Shown here: piece after piece, positions 1-8,039 of the stretch
Layout of the letters: each line of letters begins with the position of its first letter
Numbering within the stretch: position 1 is the first letter of the stretch
Translations under genes and position numbers: made by a program
Assembly: GCF_024385605.1 (NCBI RefSeq)
Contig: NZ_JANFOJ010000018.1
Span: forward strand, 1-58,329
From: Sporolactobacillus sp. STSJ-5
GTDB lineage: Bacteria; Bacillota; Bacilli; Bacillales; Sporolactobacillaceae
Direction: 5' to 3'
Length of the DNA stretch: 58,329 nucleotides
Notes under the pieces: generated by a model
Databases searched by the model: none
What the model saw: only the letters and a program-made list of their open reading frames with translations
What the model was told of the DNA's origin: nothing

Positions 1-2665
1 TTCCATATTTTTTATTATTTATAATTCGATGACCTTGAGTTGTATCCTGACTATTTGTATTAGGCGTCTCCCACTGAAAAAGCGAGGGGCTAATAAAATG
101 ATCTTGATAGTTGATGCTCTCCTTAATCCCCTCATCTTTGTGAAGATCAATAAACAGATAGTAGTCATTTCCATTTTTGATTGTGCCGGATCCTCGGAAT
201 GAACTGAGTATTTTTCTATAATTAGATAGTAAAGCAGATTCCACCATTGAATACTGCTCATATAGTTTTAGAAATGGGATTTTATAATTCTCATGTCCAA
301 ACATCTTCTCATAACGATAAATTCCATAATTAAGCACATCAAGAATGTAAGCCTTGTGCTCCTCATTTTCACAGATCCTATCCAAAGTTTCCGACCGTTT
401 CAAAAACTTACCTTCGCGGTCATAGCTTCCCAATTTTACTTCTCGTGATTTCTGCCCTTGATCATCATAGGTTTGATTCAGATGTTCAAACGCATGATCA
501 AGCGTCTCTTCATTTATGGATTCTAATAATTTCTGAACTTCATTTTTTGCCTGTTCCCACGACACGGTTTTATGAGTCATCAATGAACGTAAAATACAAA
601 ATTCATAGGGACGTTTTATAGGAAGATCAGAAGATAGCTGTCGCAGCACAGTGTTGAATGGCTCTTCATTCGCCAATTTTTTTAGCTCATCCGTTTTTTC
701 AACAGCCGCAAGAAAAGCAAGATAGGTTTTCTTATTATTAATAAACTTAATTGGATCAGGGGCATTTTCGAATTTTGCATAGTCTAATAAGTAGTAGGGA
801 ATGGTTCGATCTTCTGCCCCAGCAACAAATTGTTTCTTAAATTCGATATACTCTTCCTTCAAATATTTCATCGCACGGAAATTCTCTTGATTTAATTGGT
901 CAATGATTCGTTGCTGCGAAATTCGGTCCATCTGAATATGAGTCGCACCTGGGAGATCCGGAAAACCGCGATGAACCGCAACCTTTAAGCTGTCCTTGTC
1001 ATAGAAGTGTTTTCCGCTTAATGCAATCGCAATAAGAAAAGTTTTGCTGTGATTGCCGATAAAATCGAGAACTGTTAAAAAGGATTGTCCTTCATATTTT
1101 CGCAAGCCACGGCCAAGCTGCTGCATGAAGATAATCGGTGAATTGGTTGGGCGTAACATCAAAACTAAATTTACGGACGGAATATCGATGCCTTCGTTAA
1201 AAATGTTGACCGTAAAAATGACTTGCAATGGATCGTCATCATTTTCAAGTCTGCGGACCATTTCTTGGCGCTTAGACTGCTTGTCATCCCCAGTTAAATA
1301 GATGCTGACAATACCGCGTTTATTGAATTCATCGGCCATATATTGGGCATGATCCTTGGTTACACAATAACCCAGACACTTACACTTTTCTCCGTCATAG
1401 CCGTAAAAATTCATTTTGTCGATAATAAAATCGACGCGCTCATTCACTTTGAGCCGCTTCGCAACCTCCGCCACATCATCGATGGAGACATCAGAAAGAT
1501 CCACACCATCCACATCTGAAATGCCGAAGTAATGAAAAGGCAGAACCAAATCTTCCTCTAATGCTTCATTGAGTCGAACTTCAAGCGCAATATTGTTATC
1601 AAATAAACCGAAGATATCACCACGGTCACAGCGTTCCGGAGTAGCCGTCATTCCCAGTAAAAATTTCGGTTCAAAATAATCCAGTACGCGTGTATACGTA
1701 GAAGCCGTTGCATGATGCGCCTCGTCAATAATGATATAGTCGAAGTAATCGGCAGGAAACTCGCTATAATGATCCTTGATGGTTTGGATCGTTGTAAAAA
1801 GATAGTTCTTCCCTCGGAAATCTTTGCTATTTCCAGTGTACATACCCATTTGATTGCCGCGACCGAGCAGTCGTTCAAAAGTCTCTTTTGCCTTCGTTAG
1901 AATCTCTTCACGGTGCACGATGAAAAGCATTGTCTTGGGCTGAACCTTTTGAACGTCAAACGCTGACATGTACGTTTTCCCTGTACCAGTCGCAGAAATG
2001 ACGAGTGCTCGCGTTTCGCCATGGCTTCTTAGCCGCTCAAGATTATCAATCGCCTGCTGCTGCATCATATTCGGAACGATCCGCTGCATCTCAGCATTCC
2101 CGTAGCTGTTAAAGGATGGCTCACGAGCAACCGCGACCTGAGCTTTCAATCCTTCAATAAACTTCTCGTATTTCTGCAAGAACAGATCATCTGCAACGGT
2201 ACATTGCGCCCACAACTCTTTGTATTCCTTAATGGCTTTTTCCAGAAATGGGTTCTGCCTCGTGGACACTGTCGACACATTCCACTCGACATTGCTCTTC
2301 AGTGCACTTTGTGTGATGTTCGATGAGCCGATCATAACTGTATACATATCTTTATTTTTAAAAATATAAACCTTGCTATGAAAGCCTTTAACCTTGTCAG
2401 CCTCAAAAACTCTCAGGTCGATATTATTGAAAGCTTTAATCTTCTTGAGTGCTTTGGGTTCTGTAAAATTCAAATAAGTGGATGTCATGATCTTTCCACG
2501 AACGCCACGATCACGCAGCTCTTTCAAATTATCAAGCAGCAGCTGCAATCCGCTATAGTTAATAAAGGCAACACTAAAGTAGAACTCCTCGCAGGTTGAA
2601 AACGCCTGCTGCAGTTCATATAAAAAGGTCTGTCCATTTGAATTTGTGATGAGTTTAGGGGTCAT
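1..2665 (-). CDS. PLD-like / DEAD-box helicase / DUF3427 protein (3' part beyond window)
   Basis: The reading frame is open from ATG at 2665 to the window edge, so the C-terminus is missing (888 codons visible). The N-terminal 120 residues resemble a phospholipase D/HKD nuclease domain: HSK at residues 96-98, followed by GSSN. Next comes a superfamily II helicase core with Walker A SATGTGKT (plus-strand about 1985-2010), DEAH box IIIDEAHH (about 1712-1735), MTATPE motif (about 1641-1660) and motif VI QLGRGLR (about 1095-1120). The remaining 350 residues fit DUF3427. Such proteins are known as stand-alone DNA helicases/nucleases often found among accessory genes; a role in DNA processing or phage defence is inference. 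The second HKD half (Asp) is not clear. Confidence 0.9.
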   Translation of the reverse strand, partial: MTPKLITNSNGQTFLYELQQAFSTCEEFYFSVAFINYSGLQLLLDNLKELRDRGVRGKIMTSTYLNFTEPKALKKIKAFNNIDLRVFEADKVKGFHSKVYIFKNKDMYTVMIGSSNITQSALKSNVEWNVSTVSTRQNPFLEKAIKEYKELWAQCTVADDLFLQKYEKFIEGLKAQVAVAREPSFNSYGNAEMQRIVPNMMQQQAIDNLERLRSHGETRALVISATGTGKTYMSAFDVQKVQPKTMLFIVHREEILTKAKETFERLLGRGNQMGMYTGNSKDFRGKNYLFTTIQTIKDHYSEFPADYFDYIIIDEAHHATASTYTRVLDYFEPKFLLGMTATPERCDRGDIFGLFDNNIALEVRLNEALEEDLVLPFHYFGISDVDGVDLSDVSIDDVAEVAKRLKVNERVDFIIDKMNFYGYDGEKCKCLGYCVTKDHAQYMADEFNKRGIVSIYLTGDDKQSKRQEMVRRLENDDDPLQVIFTVNIFNEGIDIPSVNLVLMLRPTNSPIIFMQQLGRGLRKYEGQSFLTVLDFIGNHSKTFLIAIALSGKHFYDKDSLKVAVHRGFPDLPGATHIQMDRISQQRIIDQLNQENFRAMKYLKEEYIEFKKQFVAGAEDRTIPYYLLDYAKFENAPDPIKFINNKKTYLAFLAAVEKTDELKKLANEEPFNTVLRQLSSDLPIKRPYEFCILRSLMTHKTVSWEQAKNEVQKLLESINEETLDHAFEHLNQTYDDQGQKSREVKLGSYDREGKFLKRSETLDRICENEEHKAYILDVLNYGIYRYEKMFGHENYKIPFLKLYEQYSMVESALLSNYRKILSSFRGSGTIKNGNDYYLFIDLHKDEGIKESINYQDHFISPSLFQWETPNTNSQDTTQGHRIINNKKYG

Positions 2666-2718
2666 TGACTATCTTCCTTGCAACTATTAGACTGTTTTGA
2701 CAACATTATACCAGGAAA

Positions 2719-2747
2719 TAGACATAAAATTGACTGCATTGTATAAT
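2719..2747 (+). promoter_or_regulatory. Promoter of the antisense antitoxin RNA
   Basis: TAGACA at 2719-2724 and TATAAT at 2742-2747 are separated by 17 bp. Transcription would start near 2754 and run towards the 3' end of the toxin gene on the opposite strand. Confidence 0.6.
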
Positions 2748-2753
2748 GTATTT

Positions 2754-2932
2754 AAATGGTTTAGTGATGTGTCCCTTGGCATACACTAATAAAGCCATCA
2801 GTGCTGTTACACTGATGGCAAGCATGGCAACGTCCGCATTGAGCGGGCAGCAGTGCATGATAAGTAAATCAAAGATGAAAATTGATCCACTTCAGCCACT
2901 GCAATGGCATATGAGGCGGATCATTTTCTTTC
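2754..2932 (+). ncRNA. Putative RatA/SprF-like antisense RNA antitoxin
   Basis: This stretch has a good promoter at one end and a hairpin with a T-rich tail at the other, no convincing ORF, and complementarity to the last codons and the whole 3' UTR of the holin-like toxin mRNA (overlap about 2785-2932). This is the organisation of known type I modules such as txpA/ratA and bsrG/SR4, in which the cis-antisense RNA pairs with the toxin mRNA 3' region. Its ends are predicted from the promoter and terminator; function is inference. Confidence 0.6.
2794..2819 (-). terminator. Terminator of the toxin mRNA
   Basis: A perfect 10-bp stem (GCCATCAGTG / CACTGATGGC, 6-nt loop) is followed on the minus strand by TTTATT. 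It would end the toxin transcript about 100 nt after the toxin stop codon. Confidence 0.65.
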
Positions 2933-2935
2933 TTT
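2883..2935 (+). terminator. Terminator of the antisense RNA
   Basis: The outer arms TGATCC and GGATCA (2883-2888, 2918-2923) with inner arms GCCA/TGGC are followed by TTTTCTTTCTTT. The T-run lies inside the last codons of the toxin gene on the opposite strand, so the two RNAs overlap tail to tail. Confidence 0.6.
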
Positions 2936-3004
2936 AAACGACAGTATCGCTATAATAAGTCCCGCAAAAGAAATTGCGAGCATTAGTGCTTGATACACTG
3001 TCAT
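2921..3004 (-). CDS. Holin-like type I toxin (27 aa)
   Basis: The frame encodes a 27-residue peptide beginning MTVYQALMLA, then a hydrophobic stretch to about residue 22 and a basic tail KERK. This is the pattern of the Hol_Tox (putative holin-like toxin) family, related to TxpA/BsrG-type membrane-acting toxins. GGAGGTG lies 8 nt before ATG. A hairpin (3006-3037) can bury this ribosome binding site, and an antisense RNA gene overlaps the 3' end. The peptide would insert in the membrane when antisense RNA is lost. Too short for most gene callers; identification rests on motif, spacing and the flanking RNA signals. Confidence 0.8.
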   Translation of the reverse strand: MTVYQALMLAISFAGLIIAILSFKERK

Positions 3005-3005
3005 G

Positions 3006-3037
3006 GGCAGCACCTCCAATCTGAAGGTGTCACTGCC
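3006..3037 (-). promoter_or_regulatory. Ribosome-binding-site-sequestering hairpin of the toxin mRNA
   Basis: GGCAG...CACCT in the 5' UTR can pair with AGGTG...CTGCC, which contains the GGAGGTG ribosome binding site. Sequestration of the RBS in the primary mRNA is a known way to prevent co-transcriptional toxin synthesis in type I modules. Confidence 0.5.
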
Positions 3038-3068
3038 ATCCGCTCATATGCCTTATTGCCATAATTAA

Positions 3069-3098
3069 AGTATATCGAATAAGATCGTGCGTTCGCAA
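3069..3098 (-). promoter_or_regulatory. Toxin promoter
   Basis: On the minus strand TTGCGA (3098-3093) and TATACT (3074-3069) are 18 bp apart, predicting a start near 3062 and a roughly 60-nt 5' UTR for the holin-like toxin. Confidence 0.5.
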
Positions 3099-3128
3099 TA
3101 TGATTCGTATAATTATTTCTTAATGCAT

Positions 3129-3941
3129 TTAGGAATGCAGAGAAAGCCACTTCATCAAATAAGGGCGGTCATTATTCGCCATAGTCTCATACCATTGCGA
3201 GCACATAAAATATGCAGTACCTTGAATCATCAGTGGTTTGCTGTAATATCTCCTATGTTCAAATTTATCACCGTATCTTACTAAAAGTGCATATTGCAAA
3301 TCAAAGGTTTGCTTTGAATAGTTGTTCGTCAGCATTGCTTCAATTTCTTCAGATGCTATGACTCCACTCTCTAGTACAGTTCTTAATTTAGTTTGTGCTA
3401 TCTTCCCGATCTTTTGATGTTGTAATTGTGTCTGCGATAGCTCACTGTTTTCAGATGGTGTTCGGGTATATAAAGTAGTCGTTCTTCGTGGTATGTCTTG
3501 TGGCTGATTGACAGAGTTAACAATCTCCGCAGAAACAGGAAATGTCTGATCACAACCTTGCACCTTAATGTAATCCTTCCAAACAAAAAATTTCCAATGC
3601 TCTCCCTCATTAGGATTGGTTAGCTTATTCTCGTTCGTCATTAATCTTCTTAACTGTTTGTAGTTCAGTGTATACAGTCTATTGCTTTGCATTCGTACAG
3701 ATAATATAGCAATGTCCGCATCATCCATTAAATCAGCTTGTTTCATAGTCAGATCAAACCAGCCATTGCCGTTAACATGCCGTTTGGATGAGGGCGTACA
3801 AAGTACAATTCTTCGTCCGCAAGTAATTCCGGTAAACATAATCTTTTTCCCTTTTATGACAGATAACTGACAGCTGTACTCTTTATTCACACGAGTTACA
3901 ACAAATAGCTTATCGAGTATTGGCATCATAATCACGCTCAC
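3129..3941 (-). CDS. Uncharacterised protein, about 270 aa
   Basis: I do not recognise this protein. It is soluble-looking (no membrane segment or signal peptide), with a mixed N-terminal half, a Ser/Thr/Gln-rich linker near the middle and a C-terminal part rich in aromatics ending in SQWYE...NDRPYLMKWL, which may be a small conserved module. GTG at 3941 is preferred because GGAGGA lies 13 nt upstream; the frame stays open to a TTG at 3995. It lies 120 bp downstream of the NERD protein on the same strand and upstream of the toxin module, so it may belong to the accessory cluster at this end of the window. Function unknown. Confidence 0.6.
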   Translation of the reverse strand: MSVIMMPILDKLFVVTRVNKEYSCQLSVIKGKKIMFTGITCGRRIVLCTPSSKRHVNGNGWFDLTMKQADLMDDADIAILSVRMQSNRLYTLNYKQLRRLMTNENKLTNPNEGEHWKFFVWKDYIKVQGCDQTFPVSAEIVNSVNQPQDIPRRTTTLYTRTPSENSELSQTQLQHQKIGKIAQTKLRTVLESGVIASEEIEAMLTNNYSKQTFDLQYALLVRYGDKFEHRRYYSKPLMIQGTAYFMCSQWYETMANNDRPYLMKWLSLHS

Positions 3942-4060
3942 ATTCTGCTCATTTCCTCCATGGTAGCATGGAAATGCGCAGCCTGTCCTTAGCAATTAAA
4001 CAGCTAAACACCATCTATAACCGCAGCGTACTAAACATCAGCTACACCTCACAGATAGGC

Positions 4061-5143
4061 TCATCCCTCACCATTTTCCTTCTCTATGTATCTGCATTTC
4101 GGGAAACCGGAGCAGCCCCAGAAATGATCACCGATGTGTTTGCCTCGCTTAGCTTCGCGTCTTATCATTGGTTTTCCGCATCGTGGGCAGATTTTCTCGG
4201 TTGAAGCGGTCACTGATTCATCACTAATCGCTTCGTTTTCGATCTGGTCTGTCACTTCTTCCAAAATAGTAGAACTCTGAAGTGTATCTTTCTCCACCAA
4301 GTCTTCCGACTGCTCTGATAAACTTGTGACCTCTTGTATTGCAGCAACCTCGCTAGTCACGTTGCTGTTGTCTGAAGTGTTAGCCGGTGTCTTCTTCACT
4401 AGTTTCTTTTTCTCTGGGTATCTCGCTCGAATGTTATCTATATGTGTTTGCTTCACTTCTTCGCTCGTCTGCGAGTAAGGAAAAAGCTTCTGATAGATTG
4501 CTTCAATCTCGTCGGCCGTCAAAATTATACCTGTTCTGCTGATTGTGCGTTTCACTCGATTAAGCACAAGGTGTCGGTTCATGACTTGAGCGTTGCCTTG
4601 ATCTAATGTGATTTTCTTTAGTTCACAGCGTTCACTGAAAAGAATAAAGGAATGATAAACAATGTGTGGATATTCTGAGAGGCATTGCTTCAGGTGTTTC
4701 ATATGTGACGCATTTTGCATGATTGGGTTGTAAAAGTGGTTCTTGATACTCTTTCGTCCTGCGCGTAAGGACTGAGTCCATGTTCGCTGACTTTCGGTGC
4801 CGAAAATCCAGCCGCTGTAATTTTTCGATTCGAAGACATAAAGTCCACTCTTGTGAATCATCACTACATCAAGTTCGGTGGTTTTACCATCTTCTTTAGG
4901 CAGGTAAACATTGAAGAGAAAGCGCCCCTGCCTTTCAATCGGCCGAAGCTGTTTATAGGTCAAATATTCTCCATAGCTGCCAACCGATCGAAGGGTTTTC
5001 AAATAAGGCCGGTGCGTAATGAGGTAGTATTGCGTGTTCTTATACCTTAAATTTTGATAGGTATAAATGACGAAAACTGTCGCGGCTAACAACGTTAAAA
5101 TTGCTAAGGTAATCAGCGCATAAAATAGATACAGCTGAGTCAT
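4061..5143 (-). CDS. Membrane-anchored NERD-domain protein with C-terminal topoisomerase-type zinc finger
   Basis: One N-terminal membrane segment (residues about 5-27) is followed by a NERD (nuclease-related) domain at about 55-170, with the conserved YGEYLTY, ELDVVMI and YVFESKNYSGWIFG elements that carry the nuclease-like acidic/Lys residues. A low-complexity acidic linker (about 245-315) leads to a C4 zinc finger (CPRCGKPM...WGCSGFPKCRY, about 322-353) like those at the end of type IA topoisomerases. NERD proteins are predicted nucleases or DNA-binding proteins; the zinc finger suggests single-stranded DNA contact. The physiological role is unknown. SD AAGAGG precedes the ATG. Confidence 0.88.
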   Translation of the reverse strand: MTQLYLFYALITLAILTLLAATVFVIYTYQNLRYKNTQYYLITHRPYLKTLRSVGSYGEYLTYKQLRPIERQGRFLFNVYLPKEDGKTTELDVVMIHKSGLYVFESKNYSGWIFGTESQRTWTQSLRAGRKSIKNHFYNPIMQNASHMKHLKQCLSEYPHIVYHSFILFSERCELKKITLDQGNAQVMNRHLVLNRVKRTISRTGIILTADEIEAIYQKLFPYSQTSEEVKQTHIDNIRARYPEKKKLVKKTPANTSDNSNVTSEVAAIQEVTSLSEQSEDLVEKDTLQSSTILEEVTDQIENEAISDESVTASTEKICPRCGKPMIRREAKRGKHIGDHFWGCSGFPKCRYIEKENGEG

Positions 5144-5160
5144 TAGGTCGCCTCTTGATC

Positions 5161-5202
5161 ATTTGGATTTTTTTTATTATTATAACTTATTTATCCAAAT
5201 AA
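5161..5202. promoter_or_regulatory. Inverted repeat around the NERD gene promoter
   Basis: ATTTGGAT (about 5161) and ATCCAAAT (about 5194) form an 8-bp inverted repeat flanking a minus-strand TATAAT just upstream of the NERD gene. It could be an operator; no regulator is identified. Confidence 0.3.
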
Positions 5203-5409
5203 GGGTAAAAAGAATTATGTCAAAGTACTTATTCAAAGATGCTATTGAAATTTATTCTCCTAAATCCATTTAGTGACGCCATGAAAGCTACGTTAACAGA
5301 TAAAGGTTATATATCATAGTTTCGAACTATCATAAGCACATCAAGCGGTAAATCCATCTTATTTGCTTATAATAGGAATTAGATATCTTGAAACCTAGGA
5401 GGCGACCTT

Positions 5410-5721
5410 ATGAATCAACATTCTTTCTTGAAGCTCAATCTCTTCAGCTGTCTGTACGGGTTTCTGCTGTTCGCCCTGACTATGATGTTATTCCGTCCAT
5501 ACCAGGTCGCGGCTATTGTGCATGTTACGCCGGAAGAAATCTCCGGTGGATTCTTTTGGGTCGCTATTTTGGCTGCAGTAATCTACATGATGTTTATGAA
5601 TCGCTTTGCCCGTCAGAGACCGAAAAACTGGAAAGAGGCACTGGGCATCGCTTTATACGCCGTGCTCTGGTTCCCTTATTGGCTTCTTTTTGTTTTTATT
5701 GCGTTTCTCATAAGATTCTGA
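5410..5721 (+). CDS. Small integral membrane protein, 103 aa
   Basis: Three hydrophobic segments are visible (about residues 10-35, 50-65 and 80-102), separated by a short basic loop (RFARQRPKNWKE). An excellent ribosome binding site, TAGGAGG, precedes ATG. No family recognised with confidence; the gene stands alone between the divergent NERD gene and the EAL/GGDEF gene. Function unknown; it looks like one of the small conserved membrane proteins of Bacillales. Confidence 0.75.
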   Translation: MNQHSFLKLNLFSCLYGFLLFALTMMLFRPYQVAAIVHVTPEEISGGFFWVAILAAVIYMMFMNRFARQRPKNWKEALGIALYAVLWFPYWLLFVFIAFLIRF

Positions 5722-5926
5722 GATATAGACTTCCCCCTAAAAATCTGCCTCCACGCCATGGCACCTGCATCCCTCTTTTCTTTGATCTGCAATGATCTGT
5801 ACATAAATCTTCTGCCCACCACAACAACAAAATTTACAAATTCTTTACCTCTATGGCCTACGTATCCCTTTTCTGCTCAGTTATAATTATTTAGAAGATA
5901 CTGGGAAAGAACGGGTACGATGGTCT

Positions 5927-7687
5927 ATGAACAATACAGTAGTAACTGACTTGGACAAGATTATCAATGAACAGAAAATAAAAGCTGTTTTTCAGCCAAT
6001 CGTCTCTCTGCGTAATGGTGAGATTCATGGCTATGAGGCATTAAGCCGCGTGACATATGAAACAGAATTGGCGAATCCGGAAAAGCTGTTTTTAGCAGCG
6101 GCAGAACACAATCGGTTACACGTACTTGATTCGTTGTGCCGCTCCACGTCGTTGCGCTCATTTTATGATCTATGCGCAGGCTCACCACCAATAAAGAAAC
6201 TGTTTTTGAACGTCAGTCCTGTTATTCTTCAAGACCCGCGGTTCATTCAGACATTTAGTTCTCATTCTTTGAATTCCTATCCCTTCGAGCCGAGCCAAGT
6301 TGTCTTTGAGGTCACCGAACGGAGTTCCATTAATCATCCGGATCAGTTCGCTGTTTCGATACAGGATCTTAAGTCGCATCACTTTCAGGTTGCCATTGAT
6401 GACGCGGGAGCTATGTATTCCGGACTAAATTTGATTACGGACACCCACCCGCACTATGTTAAACTTGATCGACGTCTCATTGAGAACATTGATCTTGGTC
6501 GTATAAATTTTGCACTCGTCAAGGGACTCGTCGAATTTTGCAGAATTTCTAACATTCATTTGGTTGCCGAAGGTATTGAGACTTTATCTGAATTAACAAG
6601 CTTAATTGATCTCGGTGTCTCTTATGGACAAGGGTTCTATCTTCAAAGACCGTCCGAACGGCTTATGGAGATCGATGAAACCATAAAAAAAGAAATTATT
6701 GACCATCATAAGATGAAAAATAATGTATTCGGTCAACCTAATGCCAATGGCTATATTTTAAATATTTGCAATCCCACTGAAACCATAACCATGCAAATGA
6801 AGATTGAACATGTGCTGGAAAAATTCAAAAAGGATGGAACGATTCCCGGTCTCTGCGTCATTGATAATCATAGAGTGGTCGGTATTATTACCCGATCTCA
6901 ATTAACGATGCAGGTAAGCGGGCGCTTCGGATTCAGCCTTTATCAAAATCAGCCGATTTCAGTTCTCATGGATCGAGATTTCATTTCGGTTGACTATCGA
7001 ACGCCAATTAACGAAGTCTCGAAGCTGGCCATGTCGCGACCTCAGGACAAGCTCTATGATTTCATTGTCGTGACTAAAGAAAATCGCTATTTCGGAACGG
7101 TGACCATTAAAAATCTGCTGCTTAAATCAACAGAAATAGAGGTTATAAAAGCAAAATACGAGAACCCGTTGACCGGTCTTCCCGGGAATCTGGTGATTGA
7201 ACAGAAGATGAAGCAAACACTCGAAAAAAACGAGACGTTCAACGTTTTATATATCGATATCAATCATTTCAAGGAATATAACGACGTCTATGGCTTTGAA
7301 AACGGTGATTCGATCATTAAATTGCTTGCCGACATTCTCATGCTCTACTTGCCTCGCGGGCAGTTCGTCGGACATGTTGGCGGCGATGATTTTATCACCA
7401 TCATGGATAAAGGAGCTATTGATAATTACTGTGAAAAAGTCAGTGAACGTTTTCAAGAAAAAGTACTTTACCATTATAATGAGCAAGACCGAGAACGAGG
7501 CTTTATCATCACTGAAAATCGTTTAGGAATCGTTGAAGCGTTTTCCATTGTTTCCATATCCATAGCCGGTACCTGTGTCCCATGTGATCATTTTTTGAAC
7601 TTATTTGAGTTGACAAAGAAGCTGGCGAAGTTAAAAAAGAAATCTAAGAAGCAAAAAGATCAGCACTATTTATATATTGAGTCTTAA
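5927..7687 (+). CDS. EAL-CBS-GGDEF cyclic-di-GMP signalling protein
   Basis: The EAL phosphodiesterase domain (about residues 8-250) keeps the signature residues: YEALSR, NVSP, EVTERS, AIDDAG, KLDRRL, VAEGIE and GQGFYLQ, so hydrolysis of c-di-GMP is plausible. Two CBS motifs follow (about 280-405, e.g. IPGLCVIDNHRVVGIITRSQL), probably sensing adenine nucleotides. A C-terminal GGDEF domain (about 415-570) has DINHFKEYN and GGDDF, an allowed variant of the active site, so both activities could be retained. There are no membrane segments, so it is cytoplasmic. ATG at 5927 is used; an ATG at 5918 is out of frame. It stands alone with a weak hairpin after it. Confidence 0.93.
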   Translation: MNNTVVTDLDKIINEQKIKAVFQPIVSLRNGEIHGYEALSRVTYETELANPEKLFLAAAEHNRLHVLDSLCRSTSLRSFYDLCAGSPPIKKLFLNVSPVILQDPRFIQTFSSHSLNSYPFEPSQVVFEVTERSSINHPDQFAVSIQDLKSHHFQVAIDDAGAMYSGLNLITDTHPHYVKLDRRLIENIDLGRINFALVKGLVEFCRISNIHLVAEGIETLSELTSLIDLGVSYGQGFYLQRPSERLMEIDETIKKEIIDHHKMKNNVFGQPNANGYILNICNPTETITMQMKIEHVLEKFKKDGTIPGLCVIDNHRVVGIITRSQLTMQVSGRFGFSLYQNQPISVLMDRDFISVDYRTPINEVSKLAMSRPQDKLYDFIVVTKENRYFGTVTIKNLLLKSTEIEVIKAKYENPLTGLPGNLVIEQKMKQTLEKNETFNVLYIDINHFKEYNDVYGFENGDSIIKLLADILMLYLPRGQFVGHVGGDDFITIMDKGAIDNYCEKVSERFQEKVLYHYNEQDRERGFIITENRLGIVEAFSIVSISIAGTCVPCDHFLNLFELTKKLAKLKKKSKKQKDQHYLYIES

Positions 7688-8039
7688 CCCAAGATCAATG
7701 GCAAATCGATTGTTGGGTATGAAGGTGCTGTGTCTTGCTTGGTGAGCCTTTCATTCTTTAGCCACGAAATCCTTTGTAAATCATTTTGCACGTGTATTTT
7801 CTTCTGGATTATTTTTCCCTGCACCGTCTGATCCAGTATATCCTCCATCAGGCCGCGACCTTTTTTTCATGCCATTTCTGTGTTTCATGGCAATTTTCCG
7901 GGTAAGCTTGGCCATGTAAATTATCATGATTCATTCAATGCCTCATTCATCAAGTCCTATTACTTTAAATTCTCGCTTATCCGTTCTATGATTAATAGCG
8001 AAAGGCTTTTCAATAATCGGTATAGTGGAGGGAATTATC
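7688..8039. other. Gene-free stretch of about 350 bp
   Basis: No convincing ORF with a ribosome binding site. The only structure I see is a small hairpin (TGCCAT/ATGGCA, 7870-7892) followed by ATTTT, which could end the upstream EAL/GGDEF transcript, and an A/T-rich region before the aldo/keto reductase that should contain its promoter. Confidence 0.4.

Noticed and set aside
5388-5795. 135-codon plus-strand frame overlapping the small membrane protein gene
   Set aside because: The overlapping frame at 5410 has the excellent TAGGAGG site, three clear membrane helices and normal codon use; the longer frame has none of these.
7870-7892. Hairpin as riboswitch or ncRNA in the 7688-8039 gap
   Set aside because: Only a 6-bp stem with an ATTTT tail; at most a weak terminator.
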